A DNA stretch of 60,549 bases from Verrucomicrobiota bacterium (GTDB taxonomy: Bacteria > Verrucomicrobiota > Verrucomicrobiia > Limisphaerales > UBA9464): positions 1 through 60,549 of the forward strand of contig VHCX01000016.1 in the NCBI GenBank assembly GCA_016871615.1, in the 5' to 3' direction. A model generated the notes under the pieces. It saw only the letters and a program-made list of their open reading frames with translations, had not been told where the DNA came from and made no database searches. This document shows, one piece after another, positions 54,674 through 60,549 of this stretch (positions are counted from its first letter, which is position 1; every line of letters starts with the position of its first letter). A program made the translations under genes and the position numbers.

Positions 54674-54982
54674 TCAGTGGGACCTTCCACGGGACCCTCC
54701 GTGGGACAAGGTCCCGTCGCCGCCGGCCGGGGCCTGCGGGAGGGAGGCGATGGCCACGGGCACGCCGGCGCGGGAGGCGAGGGCGACACGGTCTTCCGGC
54801 CCGGCCGGATGCCCGGGGGACCGGCCCGGCGCGGGAGGATCGGCCTTGAGCAGGCCCGGCAGCAGGATGCTGGCGGGCGACACGCTGTGGGATCCGCTGA
54901 ATCCCCCGCATCCGGACACCAGGGTGGCGGCGGCCAGGAGCGACGATGCCACCAGCGCCCGGGATCGGTGAGCCTTCTTCAC
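54674..54982 (-). CDS. small putative lipoprotein upstream of hpnH
   Basis: About 102 residues if it starts at GTG 54982. The N-terminus is basic then hydrophobic and ends in a lipobox (TLVSGCGG, C24). A mature part with SVSPASILLPGLLK and a Pro/Gly-rich, low-complexity end follows; the last 20 codons come from a 12-bp tandem repeat. It ends ten bases before hpnH on the same strand and is probably translated with it. I do not recognise the family; a role in hopanoid transport or placement in the outer membrane is possible from position only. Confidence 0.62.
   Translation of the reverse strand: MKKAHRSRALVASSLLAAATLVSGCGGFSGSHSVSPASILLPGLLKADPPAPGRSPGHPAGPEDRVALASRAGVPVAIASLPQAPAGGDGTLSHGGSRGRSH
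54677..54712. repeat. 12-bp tandem repeat of the GGGACC type
   Basis: Three imperfect copies of GTGGGACCTTCC: 54677-54688, 54689-54700 (ACGGGACCCTCC) and 54701-54712 (GTGGGACAAGGT). It encodes the end of the small lipoprotein, so the repeat is part of a coding sequence. Confidence 0.7.
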
Positions 54983-55178
54983 GCCCGGCAGGATAGGGCG
55001 GGCCGATCCCGCGGCAATCCTCATTTTGGAACCCCGCTTTGCGCGCCCAGCGGCGGGCCGACCGGACGTGCCCATGCCCGGGGGGGGGACCAGCCGGAGC
55101 CCATCGCCGCACCGCCCCCGATTGGGAGGAAGGGCTTGTCGGTGCGCCCCGGCCGGACCACCGTGGGCCAGGACATCC

Positions 55179-56420
55179 ATGAAACTCATCAGCCTGGCGG
55201 GGATACTCGCCCTCATCGGCGTGGCGTGGCTGCTCTCGGAGCACCGACGACGGTTCCCGTTCCGGGCGGTGCTCTGGGGCGTGGCCCTCCAGTTCTCCCT
55301 CGGCTGGTTCATCCTCAAGACCGGCCCGGGCGAGGGGATCTTCGAGGCGTGCCAGAAGCTCGTGGGACGCTTCATCGGCTTCGCCAACGAGGGCAACCGG
55401 CTGATGTTCGGGCCGCTGGCCGACGAGGCGGTGATGTCGAAGGCCTTCGGTCCGGAGAACGCGCTGTTCTTCGCGCTGGTGATCACCGGCATCATCGTGC
55501 TCATCAGCACGGTCTCCTCGATCCTCTACCATTACGGCCTGCTGCAGCTGCTGGTCCGCGCCGCCGCCTGGGTGATGCGCCGGGCCATGGGCACCAGCGG
55601 CAGCGAGACCCTCAGCGCCGCCGCCAACATCTTCATGGGGCAGACCGAGGCACCGCTGGTCATCAAGCCCTACCTGCCGCGGATGACCCGCAGCGAGTTG
55701 CACTGCCTGATGGTCGGCGGATTCGCGACGATCGCCGGCAGCGTGATGGGCGTCTATTCGGGCCTGCTCAAGGTGCCGGCCGGGCATCTCCTGACCGCCA
55801 GCGTGATGAGCGCCCCGGCCGCCCTGCTGATCTCCAAGATCCTCATCCCCGAGACCGAGGCGAGCGAGACGGCCGCCGGGTCGAGCGCGAAGATCGAACG
55901 CGAGACGGTCAACGGCATCGACGCGGCCTGCTCCGGCGCCGGGGACGGCATGAAGCTGGCCATCAACGTGATCGCCATGCTGCTGGCCTTCACCTCCCTG
56001 GTGGCCGCGGCCAACTGGATCCTCGGGGAGGCCTTTGGCGTGGTCGGCTGGCAGACCCGCCAGCCGCTGCAGACCCTGCTGGGCTACGCCAACGCGCCGT
56101 TCGCATGGCTGATGGGCATCCCCTCCAAGGACTGCCTGACCGTCGGGCAGATCCTCGGCGAGCGCATCGTGCTGACCGAGTTCGTCGGCTACATCTCGCT
56201 GTCGCGCCAGCAGGCGTCGCTGGATCCGCGCAGCTACGTGATCGCCGCCTACGCCCTCTGCGGGTTCGCCAACTTCGGCAGCGTGGCCATCCAGATCGGC
56301 GGCATCGGCGCCCTGGTGCCCGGACGCCGGAAGGACCTCGCCCAGGTCGGGCTGAAGGCGATGCTGGGCGGCCTGCTGGCCTGCTACATGACGGCCTGCG
56401 TGGTCGGCGTGCTGATCTGA
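55179..56420 (+). CDS. NupC-type concentrative nucleoside transporter
   Basis: Proton- or sodium-driven uptake permease for nucleosides (CNT family), 413 residues with about ten membrane segments. The family motifs are clear: GQTEAPLVIKPYL in the first hairpin region, FATIAGSVMGVYSG, and LTEFVGYISLSRQ near the C-terminus (family NEFVAY). ATG 55179 is preceded by AGGA at a good distance. It is divergent from the small lipoprotein gene, with 196 bases between, and lpxA follows after seven bases. Nucleoside specificity cannot be read. Confidence 0.92.
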   Translation: MKLISLAGILALIGVAWLLSEHRRRFPFRAVLWGVALQFSLGWFILKTGPGEGIFEACQKLVGRFIGFANEGNRLMFGPLADEAVMSKAFGPENALFFALVITGIIVLISTVSSILYHYGLLQLLVRAAAWVMRRAMGTSGSETLSAAANIFMGQTEAPLVIKPYLPRMTRSELHCLMVGGFATIAGSVMGVYSGLLKVPAGHLLTASVMSAPAALLISKILIPETEASETAAGSSAKIERETVNGIDAACSGAGDGMKLAINVIAMLLAFTSLVAAANWILGEAFGVVGWQTRQPLQTLLGYANAPFAWLMGIPSKDCLTVGQILGERIVLTEFVGYISLSRQQASLDPRSYVIAAYALCGFANFGSVAIQIGGIGALVPGRRKDLAQVGLKAMLGGLLACYMTACVVGVLI

Positions 56421-56426
56421 GGACCC

Positions 56427-57263
56427 GTGTCCAAGCCCATGCCCCCGGAGATCCATCCCACCGCCGTGGTCCACCCGTCGGCCCGGATCGGCGACGGATG
56501 CCAGATCGGCCCCCATGCGGTCATCGACGCCGGCGTCGTGCTCGGCCCCCGCTGCGAGGTGGGACCCGGGGTGCATCTCACCGGCGACACGCGGCTGGGT
56601 TCAGGCAACCGGATCCACGCCGGGGCCGTGCTCGGCGGGGCGCCGCAGGACTTCAAGTACGCCGATGCGCAGCCGACGCGGCTGCGCATCGGCGACGCCA
56701 ACGTGTTCCGCGAGCACGTGACCGTGCACCGCTCGAACCGCCTCGACGAGGACACCGTCCTCGGCCATGGCAACTTCCTGATGGCCGGTTCCCACGTGGG
56801 CCACAACTGCGTGCTGGGCGACCACAACGTCCTCGCCAACGGGGCGCTGCTCGGGGGCCACGTGGTGGTGGCCGACCGCGCCTTCCTCTCGGGCAACTGC
56901 CTGGTCCACCAGTTCTGCCGCATCGGCCGGCTGGCCCTGATGCAGGGCGGCTCGGGCATCTCGCTGGACCTTCCCCCGTTCACGCTGGCCCGCGACAACA
57001 ACACCCTTTGCGGCCTCAACCGGGTGGGCCTGCGCCGGGCCGGCATCAGCCCGGAGGACCGAAGGGTCCTGCAGCGGCTCTACCACCTGCTCTTCCGCTC
57101 CCCGCTGCCCAGGTCGGAGCGGCTGCGCCAGGCCCGCGACGGATTCCCCCAGGCGGTGTGCCGCGAACTCATCGACTTCGTGGCCACCTCGAAACGCGGG
57201 GTCTGCGCCGACCCTGGACACCGGGGCGTCCCGGGGGCCGCGGAGGAATCGGGGGCCGACTGA
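56427..57263 (+). CDS. lpxA: acyl-ACP--UDP-N-acetylglucosamine O-acyltransferase LpxA
   Basis: First enzyme of lipid A synthesis, a left-handed beta-helix trimer in the cytoplasm. The 278-residue product shows the repeated hexapeptides (for example IHPTAVVHPSARIG), the catalytic histidine in GSHVGHNCVLG, and VHQFCRIG. The C-terminal helical domain is present. GTG 56427 has GAGGA four bases upstream; ATG 56439 is an alternative four codons later. A Gly/Pro-rich tail of about 20 residues is extra. It follows the nucleoside transporter by seven bases, so the two are probably co-transcribed. It shows that the organism makes lipopolysaccharide. Confidence 0.95.
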   Translation: MSKPMPPEIHPTAVVHPSARIGDGCQIGPHAVIDAGVVLGPRCEVGPGVHLTGDTRLGSGNRIHAGAVLGGAPQDFKYADAQPTRLRIGDANVFREHVTVHRSNRLDEDTVLGHGNFLMAGSHVGHNCVLGDHNVLANGALLGGHVVVADRAFLSGNCLVHQFCRIGRLALMQGGSGISLDLPPFTLARDNNTLCGLNRVGLRRAGISPEDRRVLQRLYHLLFRSPLPRSERLRQARDGFPQAVCRELIDFVATSKRGVCADPGHRGVPGAAEESGAD

Positions 57264-57327
57264 CCCGGCGCCCGGGATGCCGACGCCTCAATGTGGCCGG
57301 CCGCCCGGGAGATCGTCACCGAATCCC

Positions 57328-58182
57328 ATGGAATCCGCCTACGCCCTGGTCCATCTGGCCAACGGGACCACCAGCATCCGCTCCCTCGCCGAGGGCGAGA
57401 CCTTCCACCCGGTCATCGGCCCCGTGGCCGAGGCCGAGGCGCTCTATGTGCGCCAACTGGGCCTGGCCGGGCGGATGGCCGTCTGCACCGACCCGGAATG
57501 GGTGCTTTGGGATGTGGGCCTGGGCAGCGCCGCCAACGTGACCACCGCGCTGCGCCACCTCGCCGGCATCCCCGGCCGGCTGCGCCTCGTCAGCTTCGAC
57601 CACACGCTCGAACCGCTGCGCTTCGCCCGGGAACACGCCGCAGAACTGGGCTATCCGCTCGGATTCGAGGGTCCGATGGGCGCGCTGATTGAGGACCACC
57701 GCTGCACCTTCACCCACGGTGCCCTTGCGGTGACCTGGCAGGCCGAGGTCGCCGACTTCCCCGAGCGCCTCCGGTCCCCCGGACCCCTCCCCGCGCCCCA
57801 CGCCATCTTCTACGACGCCTATTCGCCGGCCCGCAACCCGGCGATGTGGACCCTGCCGCTGTTCCGCGGGCTCTTCGCGAGGCTGGATCCGCTTCGGCCC
57901 TGTGCGCTGGCCACCTATTCCCGCGCCACCCTGCTGCGGACCACCCTGCTGCGGGCCGGGTTCTGGGTGGGGGCCGGTGAGGCCACGGGCGAAAAGGAGG
58001 AGACGACCCTCGCCGCCAACGACCCGTCGCTGGTCGCCCGGCCGCTCGGGGCCGCATGGCTGGGCCGGGCGCTGCGCTCGACCAGCGCCGAACCGCTCGA
58101 GGATCCCGTCTACCGTCAGGCCCCCCTCTCGGAGGCGTCGCGGGAGGCGCTGCGGGCGCACCGTCAATTCCAGGCCGCTTGA
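57328..58182 (+). CDS. MnmD-like tRNA methyltransferase
   Basis: Predicted SAM-dependent methyltransferase of the MnmC N-terminal (DUF752, Methyltransf_30) family, 284 residues, which methylates the aminomethyl group of the tRNA wobble uridine. It shows LAEGETFHPVIGPVAEAE, VLWDVGLGSAANV (SAM site), IFYDAYSPARNPAMW and CALATYSRATLLRTTLL, all in order. The FAD-dependent oxidase half of MnmC is absent, as in stand-alone MnmD. Its substrate tRNA is also a target of MnmA at 43.5 kb. ATG 57328 is preferred; an inverted repeat begins just after the stop codon. Confidence 0.87.
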   Translation: MESAYALVHLANGTTSIRSLAEGETFHPVIGPVAEAEALYVRQLGLAGRMAVCTDPEWVLWDVGLGSAANVTTALRHLAGIPGRLRLVSFDHTLEPLRFAREHAAELGYPLGFEGPMGALIEDHRCTFTHGALAVTWQAEVADFPERLRSPGPLPAPHAIFYDAYSPARNPAMWTLPLFRGLFARLDPLRPCALATYSRATLLRTTLLRAGFWVGAGEATGEKEETTLAANDPSLVARPLGAAWLGRALRSTSAEPLEDPVYRQAPLSEASREALRAHRQFQAA

Positions 58183-58186
58183 GAGC

Positions 58187-58347
58187 CGCAACGATGCCGT
58201 TGGGAGGAAAGCGGTGGCGCGGCGGATTCCTTCGCAAGCCGAGACGAGAGCGAGGCGTCGGCCGATGGAAGGCCCGTAACGAACGAGCAACGAAGCCATT
58301 GCGGACGAAGACGCAGCCGGCACGACCGATCCAACTGCATCGTTCCG
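58187..58347. repeat. imperfect inverted repeat after the MnmD-like gene
   Basis: CGCAACGATGCCGTTGG (58187-58203) and CCAACTGCATCGTTCCG (58331-58347) are complementary at 15 of 17 positions, spanning 161 bp. The interior (58204-58330) has no coding potential that I can support. It may be a second kind of small palindromic element. Confidence 0.5.
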
Positions 58348-58354
58348 CTGGAGA

Positions 58355-58385
58355 GCCGGAAACTCGTGGTCCTGGAGTTTCCGGC
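58355..58385. terminator. perfect 11-bp hairpin in the 58.2-58.5 kb spacer
   Basis: GCCGGAAACTC (58355-58365) and GAGTTTCCGGC (58375-58385) pair perfectly across a nine-base loop. It lies in the 326-base spacer between two convergent genes, so a bidirectional terminator is plausible. Directly after it, GAGGC/GCCTC (58391-58407) forms a weaker second hairpin. The rest of the spacer holds nothing that I can identify. Confidence 0.45.
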
Positions 58386-58508
58386 TCGCAGAGGCTTGGA
58401 CGGCCTCTCTCCGCAGGTGCGCCGATCCCCGGACCGGGCCGCAGACTCTAAGGGGAGGGAGTGGCAGGGGGGGAGTGGCGGGAATGCCCGAACGGTCGGC
58501 TCCCCGGC

Positions 58509-59159
58509 TCAGAAATACCCTGGGAAACGGTCCGGCTCGAACAGGCCGATGAATCCAAGCCCACTGAGACGCGGTTGATTCATGGATTCGACATGTCCAT
58601 CGAAGAACCATCCATTGGCCCGGTTGGAGTGTCGGCCATGGATTTCATAATCCTCGTCGATGCGGAACACATGAAATTGACGGGACGTGATGCCCAAGCG
58701 GCCCCGACTGGTCGTGTCGGCCACATGCATATAAGCCGAAGGCTGTTCCAGCCGGTCGCTCATGAGAAATTCCTGGAGCGGACCACTCCGGAGGGTCTCC
58801 GGCGGATCGATCCAGACCCCGAAGGTCATCAGCCAATTGGTCCAGACCTTGGGAGGATAGGTGGGACAGAGGAAGATCGATGCCGGCAGGCTCTGTTGGG
58901 AGGCGAGGGTCTGCGCCCAAGTATTGGTGACCATCAAGGGAGATTGCAGACGCAAGGCCCCCCGATGGTCTTGTGCATACAGCTGGGTGGCCAAACCGAC
59001 CTGTCTCAGTGAACTCTGGCAACTCACCGATCCGGCTTTGGCCCGGGACTGGGACAGGGCCGGCAACAACAGGGCCGCCAACAGGGCGATCACAGCGATC
59101 ACCACCAGCAACTCCACCAGGGTGAAGGCCCTTGGGCGGGAAGGTTGCGGTGACCTCAT
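58509..59159 (-). CDS. second pilin-like secreted protein
   Basis: A 216-residue protein of the same type as the one at 47.3 kb. The prepilin leader [18 protein letters not shown] gives the cleavage site before F with E at +5, then one hydrophobic helix. A beta-rich domain follows and ends with [16 protein letters not shown], the DGHVE signature. There is no partner gene here. ATG 59159 begins the short basic leader. Upstream lies the AT-rich spacer. Confidence 0.85.
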   Translation of the reverse strand: MRSPQPSRPRAFTLVELLVVIAVIALLAALLLPALSQSRAKAGSVSCQSSLRQVGLATQLYAQDHRGALRLQSPLMVTNTWAQTLASQQSLPASIFLCPTYPPKVWTNWLMTFGVWIDPPETLRSGPLQEFLMSDRLEQPSAYMHVADTTSRGRLGITSRQFHVFRIDEDYEIHGRHSNRANGWFFDGHVESMNQPRLSGLGFIGLFEPDRFPGYF

Positions 59160-59379
59160 ACCCCCGGATCCTAGGCCCACGGACCCGAACACGCCACCCC
59201 GCCGCCCAAGAAAATCAGCGGAAGCGCAAGGGCGCTGGACCCCGACCGGCGGGAGCCCCGCTTGCCCGGACAGGCCCGGTCCCGGGGCCGGCGTCCCCTC
59301 CGCCCGGGTGCGGCATCCGGTCGGGTTGTTTCCACCGGCCCTTCAACCCGGGAACCCGCTGGCTTCTATCACTCGAAGG

Positions 59380-59730
59380 GTATCCATGAATCACGTTTCA
59401 GGGAACCAGTTATCAACAGGTTATTCACAGTCTTTTGTCATACCATTTCCAACGAAGCTTCCCCGGATGGTTTGCAGCAGAAACCAACCGATATTTCAGG
59501 CCATTTCTCTCGGTTTTCTGACGATCTGCCGCCTACCAGTTGGACTATTGTCATAGGGCTGACCGAACATCGATTCCTCCTGTGTTCCTGTCGAAACATC
59601 GTTGGACAAGCGAGCCAGATCTGCAAATTTTTCTTGCGTGAATAGGATCTGATCCTTCATTGTGTTCCCGATGCACGCTTCGTATCGGCAAACGCCGGGA
59701 AGGGTGCCGCAAAGAAAACACGTCTCCAAT
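59380..59730. other. AT-rich leader region with no gene
   Basis: This stretch is visibly lower in GC than the rest of the window, with runs such as AAATTTTTC and repeated TTGT. Bases 59160-59379, just before it, are GC-rich spacer. No open frame here has coding character on either strand. It holds two DnaA-box-like sites (59410-59429) and the 5' leader of the coiled-coil/winged-helix gene. No clear -35/-10 pair could be chosen. Confidence 0.6.
59410..59429 (+). promoter_or_regulatory. two DnaA-box-like sites
   Basis: TTATCAACA (59410-59418) differs from the DnaA box TTATCCACA at one position. TTATTCACA (59421-59429) matches the relaxed consensus TTATNCACA. They are in the same orientation, 11 bases apart start to start, in an AT-rich region. 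This could be part of an origin, a DnaA-titration site or a regulatory site; no dnaA or dnaN gene is in the window. Confidence 0.4.
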
Positions 59731-60135
59731 ATGGATATCACTAAAGAGATCGAGCGCCAGACGCAGGAACTCCAGAAGAAGCTGCAACGGTTGCGCGACA
59801 ACAACCTCCAAGAACTCGTTGCCAAGAAGGCTAAGTTGCAAGGCGAACTGGCCGATGTCGAGGCTGATATCGCTTCGACCTGCAAGCGCCTGGGCATCAC
59901 CTCCGCCGGTGTGGCGGCTCCGGTCCGTGCCGAGAAGCGCACCCGCATGAGCGGCGACGTGATCCGTGCCAAGATCACCGAGGTGCTCAAGGCCAACCCC
60001 CAGGGCGTTTCGCAGATCGAGATCGCCAAGCAGACCGGGGTCTCCTACGCCAGCGTGATCAACTTCCTGAAGGACAATGGCGACCTCATCCGCACGCAGG
60101 GCGACCGGAAGAGCAAGCTGGTGTTCCTGAAGTGA
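59731..60135 (+). CDS. coiled-coil protein with C-terminal winged helix
   Basis: A 134-residue protein. The first 60 residues form a charged coiled coil (ITKEIERQTQELQKKLQRLR). A basic linker leads into a winged-helix DNA-binding domain with VSQIEIAKQTGVSYASVINF and a final beta hairpin (RTQGDRKSKLVFLK). The layout resembles small nucleoid-associated or regulatory proteins, but I do not recognise the family. Codon choice is less GC-biased than in the neighbours, which suggests high expression. ATG 59731 begins the coiled coil. It has an AT-rich leader with DnaA-box-like sites and two hairpins after the stop. Confidence 0.8.
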   Translation: MDITKEIERQTQELQKKLQRLRDNNLQELVAKKAKLQGELADVEADIASTCKRLGITSAGVAAPVRAEKRTRMSGDVIRAKITEVLKANPQGVSQIEIAKQTGVSYASVINFLKDNGDLIRTQGDRKSKLVFLK

Positions 60136-60136
60136 G

Positions 60137-60169
60137 CCTGAGGCCCTCTTTGAGGGAAGCAGCCTCAGG
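60137..60169. terminator. hairpin directly after the winged-helix gene
   Basis: CCTGAGGC (60137-60144) pairs perfectly with GCCTCAGG (60162-60169), with CCCTC/GAGGG pairing inside. It begins two bases after the stop codon. There is no T tract, so it may protect the 3' end rather than terminate. Confidence 0.45.
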
Positions 60170-60274
60170 AGGGGGTCGGGAGGATTTCCCGAATCCGACC
60201 CCAAGGAGCCCGGAAGCCTGGGCCAACCCAACGCCCAACCGGCCAACCCATTCCGATCAGGTTGGAGTTTGAAC

Positions 60275-60323
60275 GGTAACGAGGGCCGTCATATGCCATC
60301 GTTGCGATGGCTTTTTCGTTATC
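60275..60323 (+). terminator. intrinsic terminator at 60.3 kb
   Basis: GCCATCG (60295-60301) pairs perfectly with CGATGGC (60305-60311) and is followed by five T. An outer stem, GGTAACGA (60275-60282) with TCGTTATC (60316-60323), adds to it. It lies 160 bases after the winged-helix gene. The space between (60170-60274) shows no gene and could hold a short untranslated RNA. Confidence 0.65.
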
Positions 60324-60417
60324 GGAACCCCTTGAATCCCCGGAATGGATTGAATGCGTCGCCCCGGGGATCGCGGGGCCGGTTGAAGACCGGAGCACCG
60401 CTCACCGGTCCGGCCAT

Positions 60418-60549
60418 TCAGGAGTTGAGCCGCCGGAGCACCTCCGCGTGCAGCTCCGGAGCGGAGGCGACGGCCGACGTGGCGCCGGCGTGGTTGGCCG
60501 GACGGCCCTGCCAGTCGGTCACCGTGGCACCGGCCCCCTCGAGGAGCGG
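60418..60549 (-). CDS. inositol monophosphatase family protein (C-terminal fragment)
   Basis: Only the last 43 codons are in the window; the gene continues past the right edge. The fragment reads LLEGAGATVTDWQGRP, then ATSAVASAPELHAEVL, ending in LRRLNS. This matches the C-terminal part of the IMPase/HisN family, in which E-x-x-G-G-x-V-T-D-x-x-G-x-P is followed by the final helix containing LH-x-x-VL. The substrate (inositol phosphate, histidinol phosphate or another sugar phosphate) cannot be told from this end. Confidence 0.7.
   Translation of the reverse strand, partial: PLLEGAGATVTDWQGRPANHAGATSAVASAPELHAEVLRRLNS

Noticed and set aside
54431-57541. Plus-strand frame of about 1000 codons covering hpnH start, the nucleoside transporter and lpxA
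   Set aside because: It is in the wrong frame for the transporter and lpxA, which have clear family motifs.

Overview
The window is 60.5 kb of GC-rich bacterial chromosome carrying about 50 protein genes, one tRNA and several small palindromic repeats. It most likely comes from a free-living Gram-negative bacterium of the Verrucomicrobiota (Limisphaerales/Pedosphaera-like). The evidence is two secreted proteins with a type II/IV prepilin leader and a C-terminal 'DGHVE' motif, a Tat-exported Gfo/Idh/MocA oxidoreductase, hopanoid-modification genes (hpnH, hpnJ), LpxA, Wza/Wzc exopolysaccharide proteins and a family-2 type beta-barrel. No phage, plasmid, CRISPR or transposase gene was seen. The lineage is an inference from gene content, not a measured phylogeny.

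Layout. 0.2-2.3 kb: clpX and clpP (minus). 2.6-4.6 kb: an MFS permease and a small unknown protein (plus). 4.8-11.3 kb: a minus-strand run of cysI, cysH, cysD, a DegT-type sugar aminotransferase and a YgiQ-type radical SAM protein. 11.6-12.2 kb: leuD (plus). 12.2-27.4 kb: a long minus-strand run, read 5' to 3', of a small putative metal-site membrane protein, a TolC/CzcC-like outer-membrane factor, a CzcA-like RND pump, hpf, an amidohydrolase, an SDR, bioF, bioA, an MBOAT acyltransferase with its SGNH partner, leuB and panE. 27.7-31.9 kb: a TerC-family protein, recJ and a large putative diiron protein (plus). 32.0-37.8 kb: an exopolysaccharide block on the minus strand (PIG-L deacetylase, beta-barrel, Wzc-like tyrosine kinase, Wza-like lipoprotein, FHA membrane protein), headed by tRNA-Val(UAC).

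38.0-47.2 kb: a UreF-like orphan, ychF, htpG, an RlmI-like 23S rRNA methyltransferase, mnmA, a secreted C39-like protein and a second MFS permease. 47.3-51.5 kb: a pilin-like secreted protein with its overlapping partner, a Gfo/Idh/MocA oxidoreductase and a NagB-like sugar-phosphate enzyme, with three copies of a small palindromic repeat between them. 51.7-55.0 kb: a lipoprotein, hpnH and hpnJ (hopanoid side chains). 55.2-58.2 kb: a nucleoside transporter, lpxA and an MnmD-like tRNA methyltransferase. 58.5-60.5 kb: a second pilin-like protein, an unusually AT-rich stretch with DnaA-box-like sites, a coiled-coil plus winged-helix protein and the tail of an inositol-monophosphatase-family gene.

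Functionally the window is mostly housekeeping: proteolysis, sulfate assimilation, biotin and leucine synthesis, tRNA/rRNA modification, ribosome hibernation and envelope building. The points most worth a second look are the small palindromic repeat whose outer stem covaries between copies, the diiron protein after recJ, the intrinsic terminator that ends next to the wzc start codon, the orphan UreF-like gene, the metal-efflux pair without an adaptor protein, and the AT-rich region with DnaA-box-like sites. Many genes lack a visible Shine-Dalgarno sequence, so several start codons rest on homology and spacing alone.
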